DNA from: Lachnoclostridium phytofermentans ISDg
GTDB taxonomy: Bacteria > Bacillota > Clostridia > Lachnospirales > Lachnospiraceae
NCBI RefSeq assembly: GCF_000018685.1
Contig: NC_010001.1
Span: 574,001-638,000 of the forward strand
DNA: 64,000 bases
Reading direction: 5' to 3'
Both the position numbers and the translations under genes were made by a program. This document shows positions 52,001 to 59,809 of the stretch, in pieces. The stretch's first letter is position 1, and each line of letters opens with the position of its first letter. The notes below the pieces were generated by a model. That model made no database searches, was not told where the DNA came from, and saw only the letters and a program-made list of their open reading frames with translations.

Positions 52001-53716
52001 ACAGCAATCAAGCCAGGAACTGCAACCGTTCGTGTACACAGTACCGGACACGAAGAAATCTTTTCAGAAATTACGCTAACTATCGTGGAGGAGAGCTCTA
52101 TCGTACGTGTAGAGTCCATTGAGCTACCTGAAAAAATCATCAATTTAGCAGAAGGAGAAGAGAAACAGCTATTTCCAATCCTACTTCCGCTAAATGCGAC
52201 GGAGCAAAAGGTAAGCTATGAAGTGATTCACGGTTTTGATGTAATTAGTGTTTCTGCAGAAGGTATCTTAAGTACTAAGAATACAGGTGTCGCTACTGTG
52301 CGTATTACATGTATGGACAACAGCCGATTGTATGTAGATTGTGATATTTCTGTTACAAGGAAGACAAATGAGGGAACAGTGATATTTAGAGATACGTTTG
52401 ATGAAACACTGGACTTAACAAAATGGACACTGGCTACCTCTAATTTTAACGATACAATCACGGAAGTAAAGGACGGATCACTTCATCTGGTAGATAACAA
52501 TACAAGTGGTCAGCCAAGAGCCTATGTCTCTTTTGAACCACAGGCCTCAACCTTTAGCATCGAGTTTAAGGTAAAAATGTCTGCTGATACCATATACAAC
52601 TCGAACAAAGTATCTGCCCTATGTGTTGCATTTGGTACTGGTACGATAACTAGTACAGCAAGTGAAACATTCCGATTTAAAACCTCTGCTGATGTGGCAA
52701 ATGGAGAAGTTACGAATCGTAGGTTTGTATATAGCAAGGAAGAAGGCGCTAGCGGATTTTATGACTTGAGTAAGAACTATGAACTGGAGGAGTGGTATAC
52801 TGTAAAATTAGTGACTACACCAAACGATGGTTCTACGAGAGCGAATACAACAGATATCTATATTAACGATACATTAATGATAGAAGGTGCCGCGAATAAA
52901 ACAAACGCCGCCATCATTGATAAATTAATATTCCAAACAGGAACAGCCGATTTAACAGAGTTCTGGATTGATGATGTTACGATAACAGCTGGTAATTCTA
53001 GTAGTGAAACACCTGGTGAAAATCCAGGATACCAATTAGTATACGAAGAAGATTTTGAAAATGGCTCTTTACCAGAAGCAAGTTCCACTACAAACCCTTC
53101 CATTCGTCCATCGTGGAAGCTTACGACAGGGGAAAGCTCTCTCTCTGAGATAGCTCTTGATACAATAGACAATTCTGCACTGAAATTGTTTGATTCTGAT
53201 ACGAGCAGTCAACCAAAGGCACAACTTATATTTAACCCTATCACCGATAAGGCAACGATTGAATTTCGCTTAAAAATGGAAAGTGATAAAGTTTATATCG
53301 ACGGAACGAATCAAAAAGCTTCTGCATTTTGCGTTGTGTTTGGTTCTACTTCGGATGGAAATATTGCAACAAAAGCGAATGAAATGTTCCGATTTAAAAC
53401 AACCGCAACAGTAGATACAGCCTCTGGCTCTGCAATTTCTTATCGTAAGTATCAATATGAAAATTCAGATGGAAAATCCTTTGTAACATTGGATGCACCG
53501 AGCTATGAATTGAATACTTACTACACAATAAAATTCGTTATTACGTTAGGAGATACTCAAAAGACAGAGATTTATATTGATGGAGTGAAAGTTGCAGAAG
53601 GTTACCATAAGAAGAATACGAATACGGTTGATACGATATTATTTCAAAGTGGATCAATGGATTTAACAAATTATTGGATTGACAATGTTAAGATTTATCA
53701 GGGTCATAATGTATAA
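49046..53716 (+). CDS. Secreted LysM-anchored PL7 alginate lyase with multiple accessory domains
   Basis: 1556 residues; GGAGG seven bases before ATG. Order: signal peptide (cleaved near 31), LysM (about 35-80), LysM (about 86-132), a beta region (about 140-290), Thr-Pro linker (about 293-368), PL7 lyase (about 371-605), Big-2 (about 612-700), concanavalin-like (about 702-928), two Big-2 (about 932-1015 and 1018-1105), and two more concanavalin-like units (about 1110-1317 and 1328-1556). PL7 motifs are RTELRE, QIHG and YFKVGNYIQD, carrying catalytic His and Tyr. PL7 enzymes cleave alginate by beta-elimination. LysM domains bind peptidoglycan, so the enzyme should sit on the cell wall. The three concanavalin-like units are probably glycan-binding. 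Confidence 0.9.
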   Translation: MGCRHSKLRRITALIVLIAIVITGMPNTVHAQDKTYIMYQIKDGDTIKKIADRYNTSIDSIMKLNNIKNSNVFYSGKETKVPIASVTYVVKKGDTLSKIARTHGTTVDTIAKLNGIKDENKIQTGQKLIVVKEEHVESTTSVNNEETLVRTQKELLNALASKSSTVIRIATEKKITFEIPKKNYNAKVLIVDAKNSEVKNEGTFHHILIQAIKTSTFYEYGSKNTIIIKASTAHLVMEKTAVPGKIIVEDTNKELTIDNYTKKQMTLQTSDTVLTVKAENSVEVKQGIVKKESKLNQIKPTVAPTTKPTAVPTTKPTVVPTITPTGTPNPTTAMPEPTSIPTDIPTPVPTTIPPTNVPTISPTPIPQLPSDIVDFSTWKLQLPIAGESGLSVKEVGPEDLNNGFVHDEYFYVDTDGGIVFHCPVDGFKTANTNYARTELREIIDGKNPAVNWGFQGTHILRTSESVEKVSSNGRTVVSQIHGIYPNGDNGPVLVKVQYEHDLKAVVVMLKTGTAPNAAEQRGYFYGVELGQRFETEIKCVEGVLYVTIQSEGRKETYTINFMEMDPTWGGQLGYFKVGNYIQDSDVNYENEAATVKVYSIETFHDDSYVEQVPIEGLAMKQTEVTLDVGETIGLEPVFTPVDTTNKAVTWNVVSGQNKVAVNKHGVVTAIAEGEAIVRATSKENNSVFAECVLTVTLDSKQEVIALYEQDFGKDMPYDIANASEWLLSTTGYGKVEVEQEGDNFILKLTDTDMAGTAKSLVYFPEQYGTTTLSYRIRVDEILVKDPEGAKAQASYLYLPVGGQDGFMNAADEMFRIRNGATYQGGTLINHRWQLSHSYSDATMNYAATEFKIGEWKEITVVITPDNGTANANKTDVYVDGYRVASQMNNNKINSYINQAEFYTGTKDQVSFSIDDVRIYSGEKVREAEDALPPTSITLGTAPSTMATGDSFKLTTYITPADAKEAVTYLITSGADLVSVSKDGLVTAIKPGTATVRVHSTGHEEIFSEITLTIVEESSIVRVESIELPEKIINLAEGEEKQLFPILLPLNATEQKVSYEVIHGFDVISVSAEGILSTKNTGVATVRITCMDNSRLYVDCDISVTRKTNEGTVIFRDTFDETLDLTKWTLATSNFNDTITEVKDGSLHLVDNNTSGQPRAYVSFEPQASTFSIEFKVKMSADTIYNSNKVSALCVAFGTGTITSTASETFRFKTSADVANGEVTNRRFVYSKEEGASGFYDLSKNYELEEWYTVKLVTTPNDGSTRANTTDIYINDTLMIEGAANKTNAAIIDKLIFQTGTADLTEFWIDDVTITAGNSSSETPGENPGYQLVYEEDFENGSLPEASSTTNPSIRPSWKLTTGESSLSEIALDTIDNSALKLFDSDTSSQPKAQLIFNPITDKATIEFRLKMESDKVYIDGTNQKASAFCVVFGSTSDGNIATKANEMFRFKTTATVDTASGSAISYRKYQYENSDGKSFVTLDAPSYELNTYYTIKFVITLGDTQKTEIYIDGVKVAEGYHKKNTNTVDTILFQSGSMDLTNYWIDNVKIYQGHNV

Positions 53717-53876
53717 TTATCAGAATAATTTCTAATCTTGTAAAATTTACATTATTCGCACTATAGGACTGGTAATCGAAACATGATTTGATTTAGCTGC
53801 TATCATGTAACTTAGCAAAAGATAAATAGAAATAAATAATATGAAATGTTGCTTCCCAGATAGTTTATAGTGAAAT

Positions 53877-53920
53877 GACTATTGCATTATATTTGCAGAA
53901 CAAAATGTAATGCAATAGTC
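53877..53920 (+). promoter_or_regulatory. 13-bp perfect inverted repeat before the chemoreceptor gene
   Basis: GACTATTGCATTA (53877-53889) and TAATGCAATAGTC (53908-53920) are separated by 18 bases, ending three bases before the AGGAGG site. As RNA it is a hairpin next to the ribosome site, as DNA a possible operator. The rest of the gap from 53717 shows nothing else. Confidence 0.55.
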
Positions 53921-53932
53921 ACAGGAGGCACG

Positions 53933-56125
53933 ATGGGAGTGCATATGAAGAAGAAAAGAATGCAAAAGGTTAAGAAAGAAAGTAAAGAGAATACTTGGGG
54001 AAAAAGTACGGAAGATAGTAAGTCTGATAACAGAAAAGAAAATACTAAAGTAGAAAATACTAAAAAAGAAAGAACTAAAAAAGAAAAAACTAAGTTTACA
54101 ATATTTTGGAAAATCTGTTTGGGGTATCTAGTGCCTATCTTTTTTATCCTTCTGCTTGGCATAATTTCTTATCAGAAAGCAAGTGAAGGATTGATTCATA
54201 ATTATGAAGAAGCTACTAGTCAAACGATACGAATGACATCGAATTACTTGGGATTAATTACAGATACTGTAGAAGCAGTGGCGATAGAATATATCAATGA
54301 TAAAGATTTAAATAATTATGTTAACGGTGGTAAATATGACGTTACGAAATTTGTTGAATTCATGGATAAGACAACTAGAAAATTATCAAACGTAGTAACA
54401 AGTAATGAATATATTATGAATGCCCACATTATACCTAGAGAAAGCTACAACCTCTTTACTTCCTCAAAGAATGGAAATAAAGGATTTTATAGTTCCTTAG
54501 AAGGACAAGGTGAGCTGGCAATGTTTCAGGACGATGCTGTAAATGATGCTTGGATCGGATCGCATCCAGAAATCGATCGGGAACTTGGCCTCAATGGAAA
54601 TAGTTACTTCATGTCCTATGTTCGCTCTATACGTAGCTTTTCTCAGAGAAATGCAGTGGTCGTAATTGATGTTAGTTATGAAGCCTTACATAAGCAACTA
54701 TCTCAGTTATCCTTTGGGGAGAATAGTATCGTTGGTCTTGTCACCAGAGATGGAAGAGAACTTGCCTTGGATGAACACGGAGATATTATTTCTGATGTTG
54801 TGTTTGCTGGTAATGTTGATGTAGATATTCTAAGCGATGGAGATAAGGAAAGGGATACCTATGTGAAGTATGATGGACAAGATTACTTCTTAATGCAACA
54901 ACGTGTGTCTGATACAAATGCTTTTCTCTGTGCATTGGTACCAAAGGCATTGATTATGAGGCAAGCACTTGAGATAAAAAATATCGTGTTAATCATAGTT
55001 AGTCTTGCTTGTATCGCTGCTATCGTAGTTGGAATAATGATATCGAAAGGAATTAGCCAAGGAGTGACTAAGTTAAATCGTAAGCTCCAACAAATTGCGG
55101 AGGGTGATTTAACAACGCGTATTGATTTAAAGCGCAGAGATGAAATTTCAGAGGTTGCACATAATACCGAGAAGATGGTTGATAGTGTTAGGCTTTTAAT
55201 TAAAAAAGTGAATGAAGTATGTGGGCGTGTTTTAATTTCTTCCGATCAAGTGATTAGTACCTCCAATAGCATTTCAAGCTCAACAGATAAAATAGCTGGG
55301 GCAATCCATGAAATTGATATTGGAATCTCTGAACAAGCGGTAGATTCTCAAAACTGTCTCGTACAAGTGGATGATTTATCAAACAGTATTCTATTAATAA
55401 ATCAGCATGTGAATGGAACTGAAATATTAGTATCTAAGACAAGAGAGTCAATTCACCGAAGCCTTGAAAAGATGAATCTCCTAACTGAAAAATCAACGAA
55501 AACATCTGGTATCACAGAAAATGTGGTGAATAATATTAATGAACTTAGCAGACAATCTACAACGATTGATAGCATCGTGTCAGTAATCGATGAAATTGCG
55601 GAACAAACCAATTTATTATCGTTAAATGCAAGTATAGAAGCTGCTCGTGCGGGAGAAGCTGGTAAGGGATTTGGAGTAGTATCTGAGGAGATAAAGAAAC
55701 TTGCATTACGTTCAAAAGAGTTAGCAGGGCAAATCAAATCGATTGTATCTAATATCCATAAGCAGACGAGCGAAACAGTAACGATAACAAAGCAAGCTAA
55801 GGTGATGGTTTCTGAGGAAGCAAATTTGATGAAACAAACCATCGATTCGTTTGTGGAAATGGAAGATGGAATGAATGTACTACTAGATATCATGATGAAA
55901 ATAAGTACTGATATTGAGAATATGAATACCATGCGAACTGTTACATTAGAAGCGATAGAAAATATTTCAGCAGTATCTGAGCAAACTTGTGCAGCATCTG
56001 GGACCGTGAATGATACTATGCAGATGCAGGTGAAAAAAGTAGTAGATTTACAAGAAGTAGCAAAGGAATTAAAGATGAATGTAAATGATTTAGAAGAATC
56101 CATTACGAAATTTAAGATAGATTAA
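53933..56125 (+). CDS. Methyl-accepting chemotaxis protein with basic N-terminal extension
   Basis: About 730 residues. ATG at 53933 follows AGGAGG by four bases. The first 58 residues are almost all Lys, Glu, Thr and Asn (KENTKVENTKKERTKKEKTK), unusual for receptors. TM1 (about 58-80) and TM2 (about 349-371) flank a dCache-like sensor; a HAMP (KLNRKLQQIAEGDLTTRI) and the signalling domain with IDEIAEQTNLLSLNASIEAA follow. Located directly after the lyase genes, it may sense alginate-derived sugars. No che genes are nearby. Confidence 0.9.
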   Translation: MGVHMKKKRMQKVKKESKENTWGKSTEDSKSDNRKENTKVENTKKERTKKEKTKFTIFWKICLGYLVPIFFILLLGIISYQKASEGLIHNYEEATSQTIRMTSNYLGLITDTVEAVAIEYINDKDLNNYVNGGKYDVTKFVEFMDKTTRKLSNVVTSNEYIMNAHIIPRESYNLFTSSKNGNKGFYSSLEGQGELAMFQDDAVNDAWIGSHPEIDRELGLNGNSYFMSYVRSIRSFSQRNAVVVIDVSYEALHKQLSQLSFGENSIVGLVTRDGRELALDEHGDIISDVVFAGNVDVDILSDGDKERDTYVKYDGQDYFLMQQRVSDTNAFLCALVPKALIMRQALEIKNIVLIIVSLACIAAIVVGIMISKGISQGVTKLNRKLQQIAEGDLTTRIDLKRRDEISEVAHNTEKMVDSVRLLIKKVNEVCGRVLISSDQVISTSNSISSSTDKIAGAIHEIDIGISEQAVDSQNCLVQVDDLSNSILLINQHVNGTEILVSKTRESIHRSLEKMNLLTEKSTKTSGITENVVNNINELSRQSTTIDSIVSVIDEIAEQTNLLSLNASIEAARAGEAGKGFGVVSEEIKKLALRSKELAGQIKSIVSNIHKQTSETVTITKQAKVMVSEEANLMKQTIDSFVEMEDGMNVLLDIMMKISTDIENMNTMRTVTLEAIENISAVSEQTCAASGTVNDTMQMQVKKVVDLQEVAKELKMNVNDLEESITKFKID

Positions 56126-56188
56126 TCATAGCTTTTGTACCCTTGCTTTATTTAATTATGAAAAAACACCAAAAAAGAGCCTTTTTAT

Positions 56189-56217
56189 TTGAAAAATTCA
56201 TTTATTTATGATATGAT
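56189..56217 (+). promoter_or_regulatory. Sigma-A promoter before the second binding-protein gene
   Basis: TTGAAA (56189-56194), 17-base spacer and TATGAT (56212-56217), giving a leader of about 135 bases. Confidence 0.65.
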
Positions 56218-56356
56218 TTGCCTATATCAAATTTAAATTAGTTAAAATAAATACTTTTTTAAGGATAAATTTCTTTCAGATAAAGGTATTGTAAAATGTT
56301 GCAGGTTAAGCTACTGTTGATAAACTGCTCGGAATTAGCAAAAGGGAGTTAACAAA

Positions 56357-57754
56357 ATGAAGTTCATTAAGAACAGTGTTTTGAGTATATTATTTGTTGT
56401 TGTGATGCTGATAGGATTAACAGGATGCGATAATTTAAAAAGAAATTCTGCTTCTAGTCTAGAGAGTAAGGTGGAAGAGAAGAAGAAAAAAATTGTTACT
56501 GTTTGGACAAAAGATAGGCATGATGCAGAATTTCAGTTGGAAAAAATAGAGGAATATAACGCAAGTAATTCAGATAATATTGAAATTAGATATTCTATAT
56601 TTTCTGATAATTACCTTCAAGCAGTAGACTTGGCATTTCAAAGTAATAGCGCTCCTGATATTCTTGTTTTTACATCACAGGTATTTAATAATTATGTAGT
56701 GTCAGACCAATTTGCAGACTTGACTCCATTTATGGATAAAGAATTCAAGGAGACGTTCTCATCCAGTATGATTGAAGGGTTAAATGTCATAGATGGGAAA
56801 TGTTATTACATACCTACAGCAGCAACGATATGCCGGTTGTTTTATAATAAAGATATTTTTGAGAGAGTAGGGGTTTTGGAACCACCAAGAACTTTGGATG
56901 AGATGGTGGAGATAGCCCAAAAAATAACCAAAGAATTATCCGGAGAAGGTATCTATGGATTTTCTGCCAATATGAAGTATCCCAATTCTGCACTGAATCG
57001 CTCTTTGATGCCAATGGCGCAAATGGGCCTGGGAATTCGAAGTGGTTTCGACTTTAAAAAAGGAGTTTATGATTTTTCTGGGTATCAAACTATTCTTGAG
57101 GAGTGGAGAACATTATTATCGCCGGAATGCGCTTATCCCAATAGTGACTCTTTAGATATTGATCCTCTGAGAAAATTATTTGCTGCAGGAAAGATTGGTA
57201 TGTATATGTCCTATGCCCATTCAGAATTAGGAGTATATGAAAACCAATTTCCGATGGAACAGGAGTGGAGGTGCACCGAAATACCTGTAGTTGGCGGTAT
57301 CATCCTTGGTGCACAGAATTACTCTTTAAATAATGGTTATCTATTCAATGCCAAAAGTAAAAATCTAGATGCGGCATGGAAGGCTTATGTATCTGTATTT
57401 GCTGATATTGATAATTTAGCGGAATATCATTCGCAGGGACTAGGAATATCAACAGTTCCAAAAGTTTTAGAAAGAGCTACCTTAAATCAAAGTTACATAG
57501 ACAACCCAGCGCTATTAGTTGGTGAGAACGATAAAATATGGCCTAAGGTTCCTCATGAAGCAAATGTAAATGCAATCGTCGTGGATGGACTTGATATGTA
57601 TAATACCTTTGCCGAACTAATCTACGGAACGATGGACATAAAAGAAGGATTATCAGATTTGACTAAAAGGTACAATAAGGCATATCAAGAAGGAATTAAT
57701 TCAGGGATTGGTGAAGTATATAAAATAGATGATTTTGATCCACTGAATCCATAG
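56357..57754 (+). CDS. Extracellular solute-binding lipoprotein without permeases
   Basis: 465 residues; lipobox LTGC (Cys24). It belongs to the standard type 1 sugar-binding family (SBP_bac_1), with KIVTVWTKDRHDAEFQ, APDILVFTSQVF, FYNKDIFERVGV and PPRTLDEMVEIAQK, not the LplA type found at 41427. Its own promoter and terminator make it monocistronic, and no permease genes are near. It precedes a YesM/YesN pair in the same direction. A sensory role, presenting ligand to the kinase, is plausible, as is use of the LplB/LplC permeases. Confidence 0.88.
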   Translation: MKFIKNSVLSILFVVVMLIGLTGCDNLKRNSASSLESKVEEKKKKIVTVWTKDRHDAEFQLEKIEEYNASNSDNIEIRYSIFSDNYLQAVDLAFQSNSAPDILVFTSQVFNNYVVSDQFADLTPFMDKEFKETFSSSMIEGLNVIDGKCYYIPTAATICRLFYNKDIFERVGVLEPPRTLDEMVEIAQKITKELSGEGIYGFSANMKYPNSALNRSLMPMAQMGLGIRSGFDFKKGVYDFSGYQTILEEWRTLLSPECAYPNSDSLDIDPLRKLFAAGKIGMYMSYAHSELGVYENQFPMEQEWRCTEIPVVGGIILGAQNYSLNNGYLFNAKSKNLDAAWKAYVSVFADIDNLAEYHSQGLGISTVPKVLERATLNQSYIDNPALLVGENDKIWPKVPHEANVNAIVVDGLDMYNTFAELIYGTMDIKEGLSDLTKRYNKAYQEGINSGIGEVYKIDDFDPLNP

Positions 57755-57768
57755 ATAAGACTTTATAA

Positions 57769-57806
57769 AGATGGGTTACCTATAGCTTGGTAAGTCATCT
57801 TTTTTT
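57769..57806 (+). terminator. Terminator after the second binding-protein gene
   Basis: AGATGGGTTACC (57769-57780) pairs with GGTAAGTCATCT (57789-57800), apart from a central mismatch, then a seven-T run. Confidence 0.9.
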
Positions 57807-57900
57807 CAGAGGTCAAGATAAAGGTAAAAAGCAAGTGAGAATAGTAGTTAAAGGTTTAACTTGATTTGTATAGGTACTAGGCACATAGACGGGAGTTATA

Positions 57901-59715
57901 ATGAAACGATTCATAAAAAATACAAAATTTAAGACTAAAATAATTTTATTATTTTTAACTCTGTTGTTGTTACACAGTACGATTGCAGGGACTTTATATT
58001 ACAAATATACTTACAAAGACACCTTAAGTAATTACTATCAGAGCTCTGAAGACACTATTTATCAGCTTAATGTACATATGTATAGCAGATTTCGTTCTAT
58101 CGCAAAGAGTGTTAATGCCTTAAGTAATAATATGTCCTTTGCAAATCCGATGAGTGTTTTTTTACGTAATCCCGATACTTTAAATTATGCAAAGCTTATG
58201 GGAGATGTAGCAGATTCAATCACGGAAATGCAAATGAGTGATGATTATATTCATTCCATCTATATCTATACAAAATATGGGGATTTTGATAATTTTGTAC
58301 GTATTAAAAAACATGGTATAAAGTTTGAAGAGACAGAAGTTTATCAATATTTTGAGGAGCACCCGGATGAGACAGTAGCTTGGTTTCCTGCAATGGAAAA
58401 CCCAGTATTTATAGGAACTGATATTGTCATACCAATTGTGTATAAATTCGCAATAGGAAGAGAGAACATCTTTATTTTAATCAATTTAGACCAGTCCAAA
58501 ATAAGTGACTACCTAAATGAAACCTACAATTCTTATGAGAAGATTTTTATAGTAGACAAGAATGGAAAGAACATCATAAATCTTGATGATAAATACAAAG
58601 AAATACCTTTAATCAGACATCAGGGGGATGATTTAGATGAAATGGCATTATGTCAACCATTGAAAATCGGAGAGGACGATTACCTGGTAACTTCTACTAT
58701 GATGAAGGGAAACAGCTGGGAAATCTATGCTCTTAAGTCCACAGAATCTTTATTAGGGAATCTAACGAGTTTAAGAAAATTTATATCCTTGGAACTATCC
58801 ATTAGCGCGCTACTTGCATTGTTCATCATAATTCTTTGTGTGAGATCATTAACAGCACCACTTGGTCGATTGGTTAATATTATGGATAAGACAATAAAAG
58901 AAGGATTTCATATTAAGTTTCATTATCCATATAAAGATGAGGTTGGAAATCTGGCAAAGAGTTTTAATTATATGGTTGAGGAAATAGAAGGTTTAGTTAC
59001 CGAATTAAATCTTCATATCGAAGCGTTGAAAGAAGAAAAAGAGGCGTTAAAGGTCGTGCAAGAGCAGAAAAGAATCGCTGAGATAAAGGCACTTCAAGCA
59101 CAGATTAATCCACATTTTCTATATAACACTCTAAATACGATTACATGGCAGGCAGCAGACCAAGGTGCAAAAGAAATTAGCATCTTATCAAAATCCCTCG
59201 GTAGTTTTTTTCGTATTGCTCTTAGCAAAGGGAGAGAAATCATTACCATACGCGAGGAATTAGAACATGTGAAAAGCTACTTGGAGATTCAAAAAATACG
59301 TTACAAGTCAAAGATAAATTATTCGATTGAGATAGATGATGAAATAAAGGATTGTAGTATCATAAAAATTTTACTTCAACCGCTGGTGGAGAATGCAATC
59401 TACCATGGCATAAAAACAAAAGAAGGCCATGGGAATATTAGTATAGCAGCTGTAATGAAGATGGATGAGCTTACAATACCTGCAATTAAGTTATGCGTAG
59501 AAGACGATGGACTTGGAATTGAAAAAAATCAGCTGGAAATATTAAATGCTGGTTTGTCGAAAGGAATTGTTGATAGTAAGAATGGATACGGAATATACAA
59601 TGTAAATCAACGGTTAAAGTTAACTTATGGTGAGATTTACGGATTATCCTTAGAAAGTAAACTTGGAGAATGGACAAGAGCAACAATCATCATACCGGTT
59701 CAGAAGTTAGATTGA
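57901..59715 (+). CDS. YesM-type sensor histidine kinase
   Basis: 604 residues. TM1 (about 14-34), an extracytoplasmic dCache-like sensor of about 260 residues, TM2 (about 296-318), HAMP (to about 370), coiled coil, then His_kinase with QAQINPHFLYNTLNTI (phospho-acceptor His405) and a HATPase_c with LVENAIYHGI and EDDGLGIEKNQ. These kinases control carbohydrate transport and lyase genes in Firmicutes. It is followed by its regulator gene 94 bases downstream with a hairpin between. Confidence 0.93.
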   Translation: MKRFIKNTKFKTKIILLFLTLLLLHSTIAGTLYYKYTYKDTLSNYYQSSEDTIYQLNVHMYSRFRSIAKSVNALSNNMSFANPMSVFLRNPDTLNYAKLMGDVADSITEMQMSDDYIHSIYIYTKYGDFDNFVRIKKHGIKFEETEVYQYFEEHPDETVAWFPAMENPVFIGTDIVIPIVYKFAIGRENIFILINLDQSKISDYLNETYNSYEKIFIVDKNGKNIINLDDKYKEIPLIRHQGDDLDEMALCQPLKIGEDDYLVTSTMMKGNSWEIYALKSTESLLGNLTSLRKFISLELSISALLALFIIILCVRSLTAPLGRLVNIMDKTIKEGFHIKFHYPYKDEVGNLAKSFNYMVEEIEGLVTELNLHIEALKEEKEALKVVQEQKRIAEIKALQAQINPHFLYNTLNTITWQAADQGAKEISILSKSLGSFFRIALSKGREIITIREELEHVKSYLEIQKIRYKSKINYSIEIDDEIKDCSIIKILLQPLVENAIYHGIKTKEGHGNISIAAVMKMDELTIPAIKLCVEDDGLGIEKNQLEILNAGLSKGIVDSKNGYGIYNVNQRLKLTYGEIYGLSLESKLGEWTRATIIIPVQKLD

Positions 59716-59733
59716 AAATAAATTTTCTCATCT

Positions 59734-59774
59734 CGGAAATTTTGTGCCTACGTAATCCACGGCACAAATTTCCG
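59734..59774 (-). other. GGAYTACG-loop hairpin, copy 3 (minus-strand loop)
   Basis: Arms CGGAAATTTTGTGCC (59734-59748) and GGCACAAATTTCCG (59761-59774) pair with one bulged T. On the minus strand the 12-base loop reads GTGGATTACGTA, close to GAGGATTACGCA at 30458-30469. On the plus strand the loop is TACGTAATCCAC. It is between the kinase and regulator genes; there is no T-run. Confidence 0.55.
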
Positions 59775-59809
59775 ATGCGCACAGAACATGTGTAGTAATG
59801 GAGGTAAGG

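Noticed and set aside
53882..53932. Longer start for the chemoreceptor
   Set aside because: The extra 17 codons cover the inverted repeat and the ribosome site itself.
55453..56103. 216-codon minus-strand frame inside the chemoreceptor gene
   Set aside because: Opposite the heptad-repeat signalling domain, where codon pattern keeps antisense frames open; no start signal.
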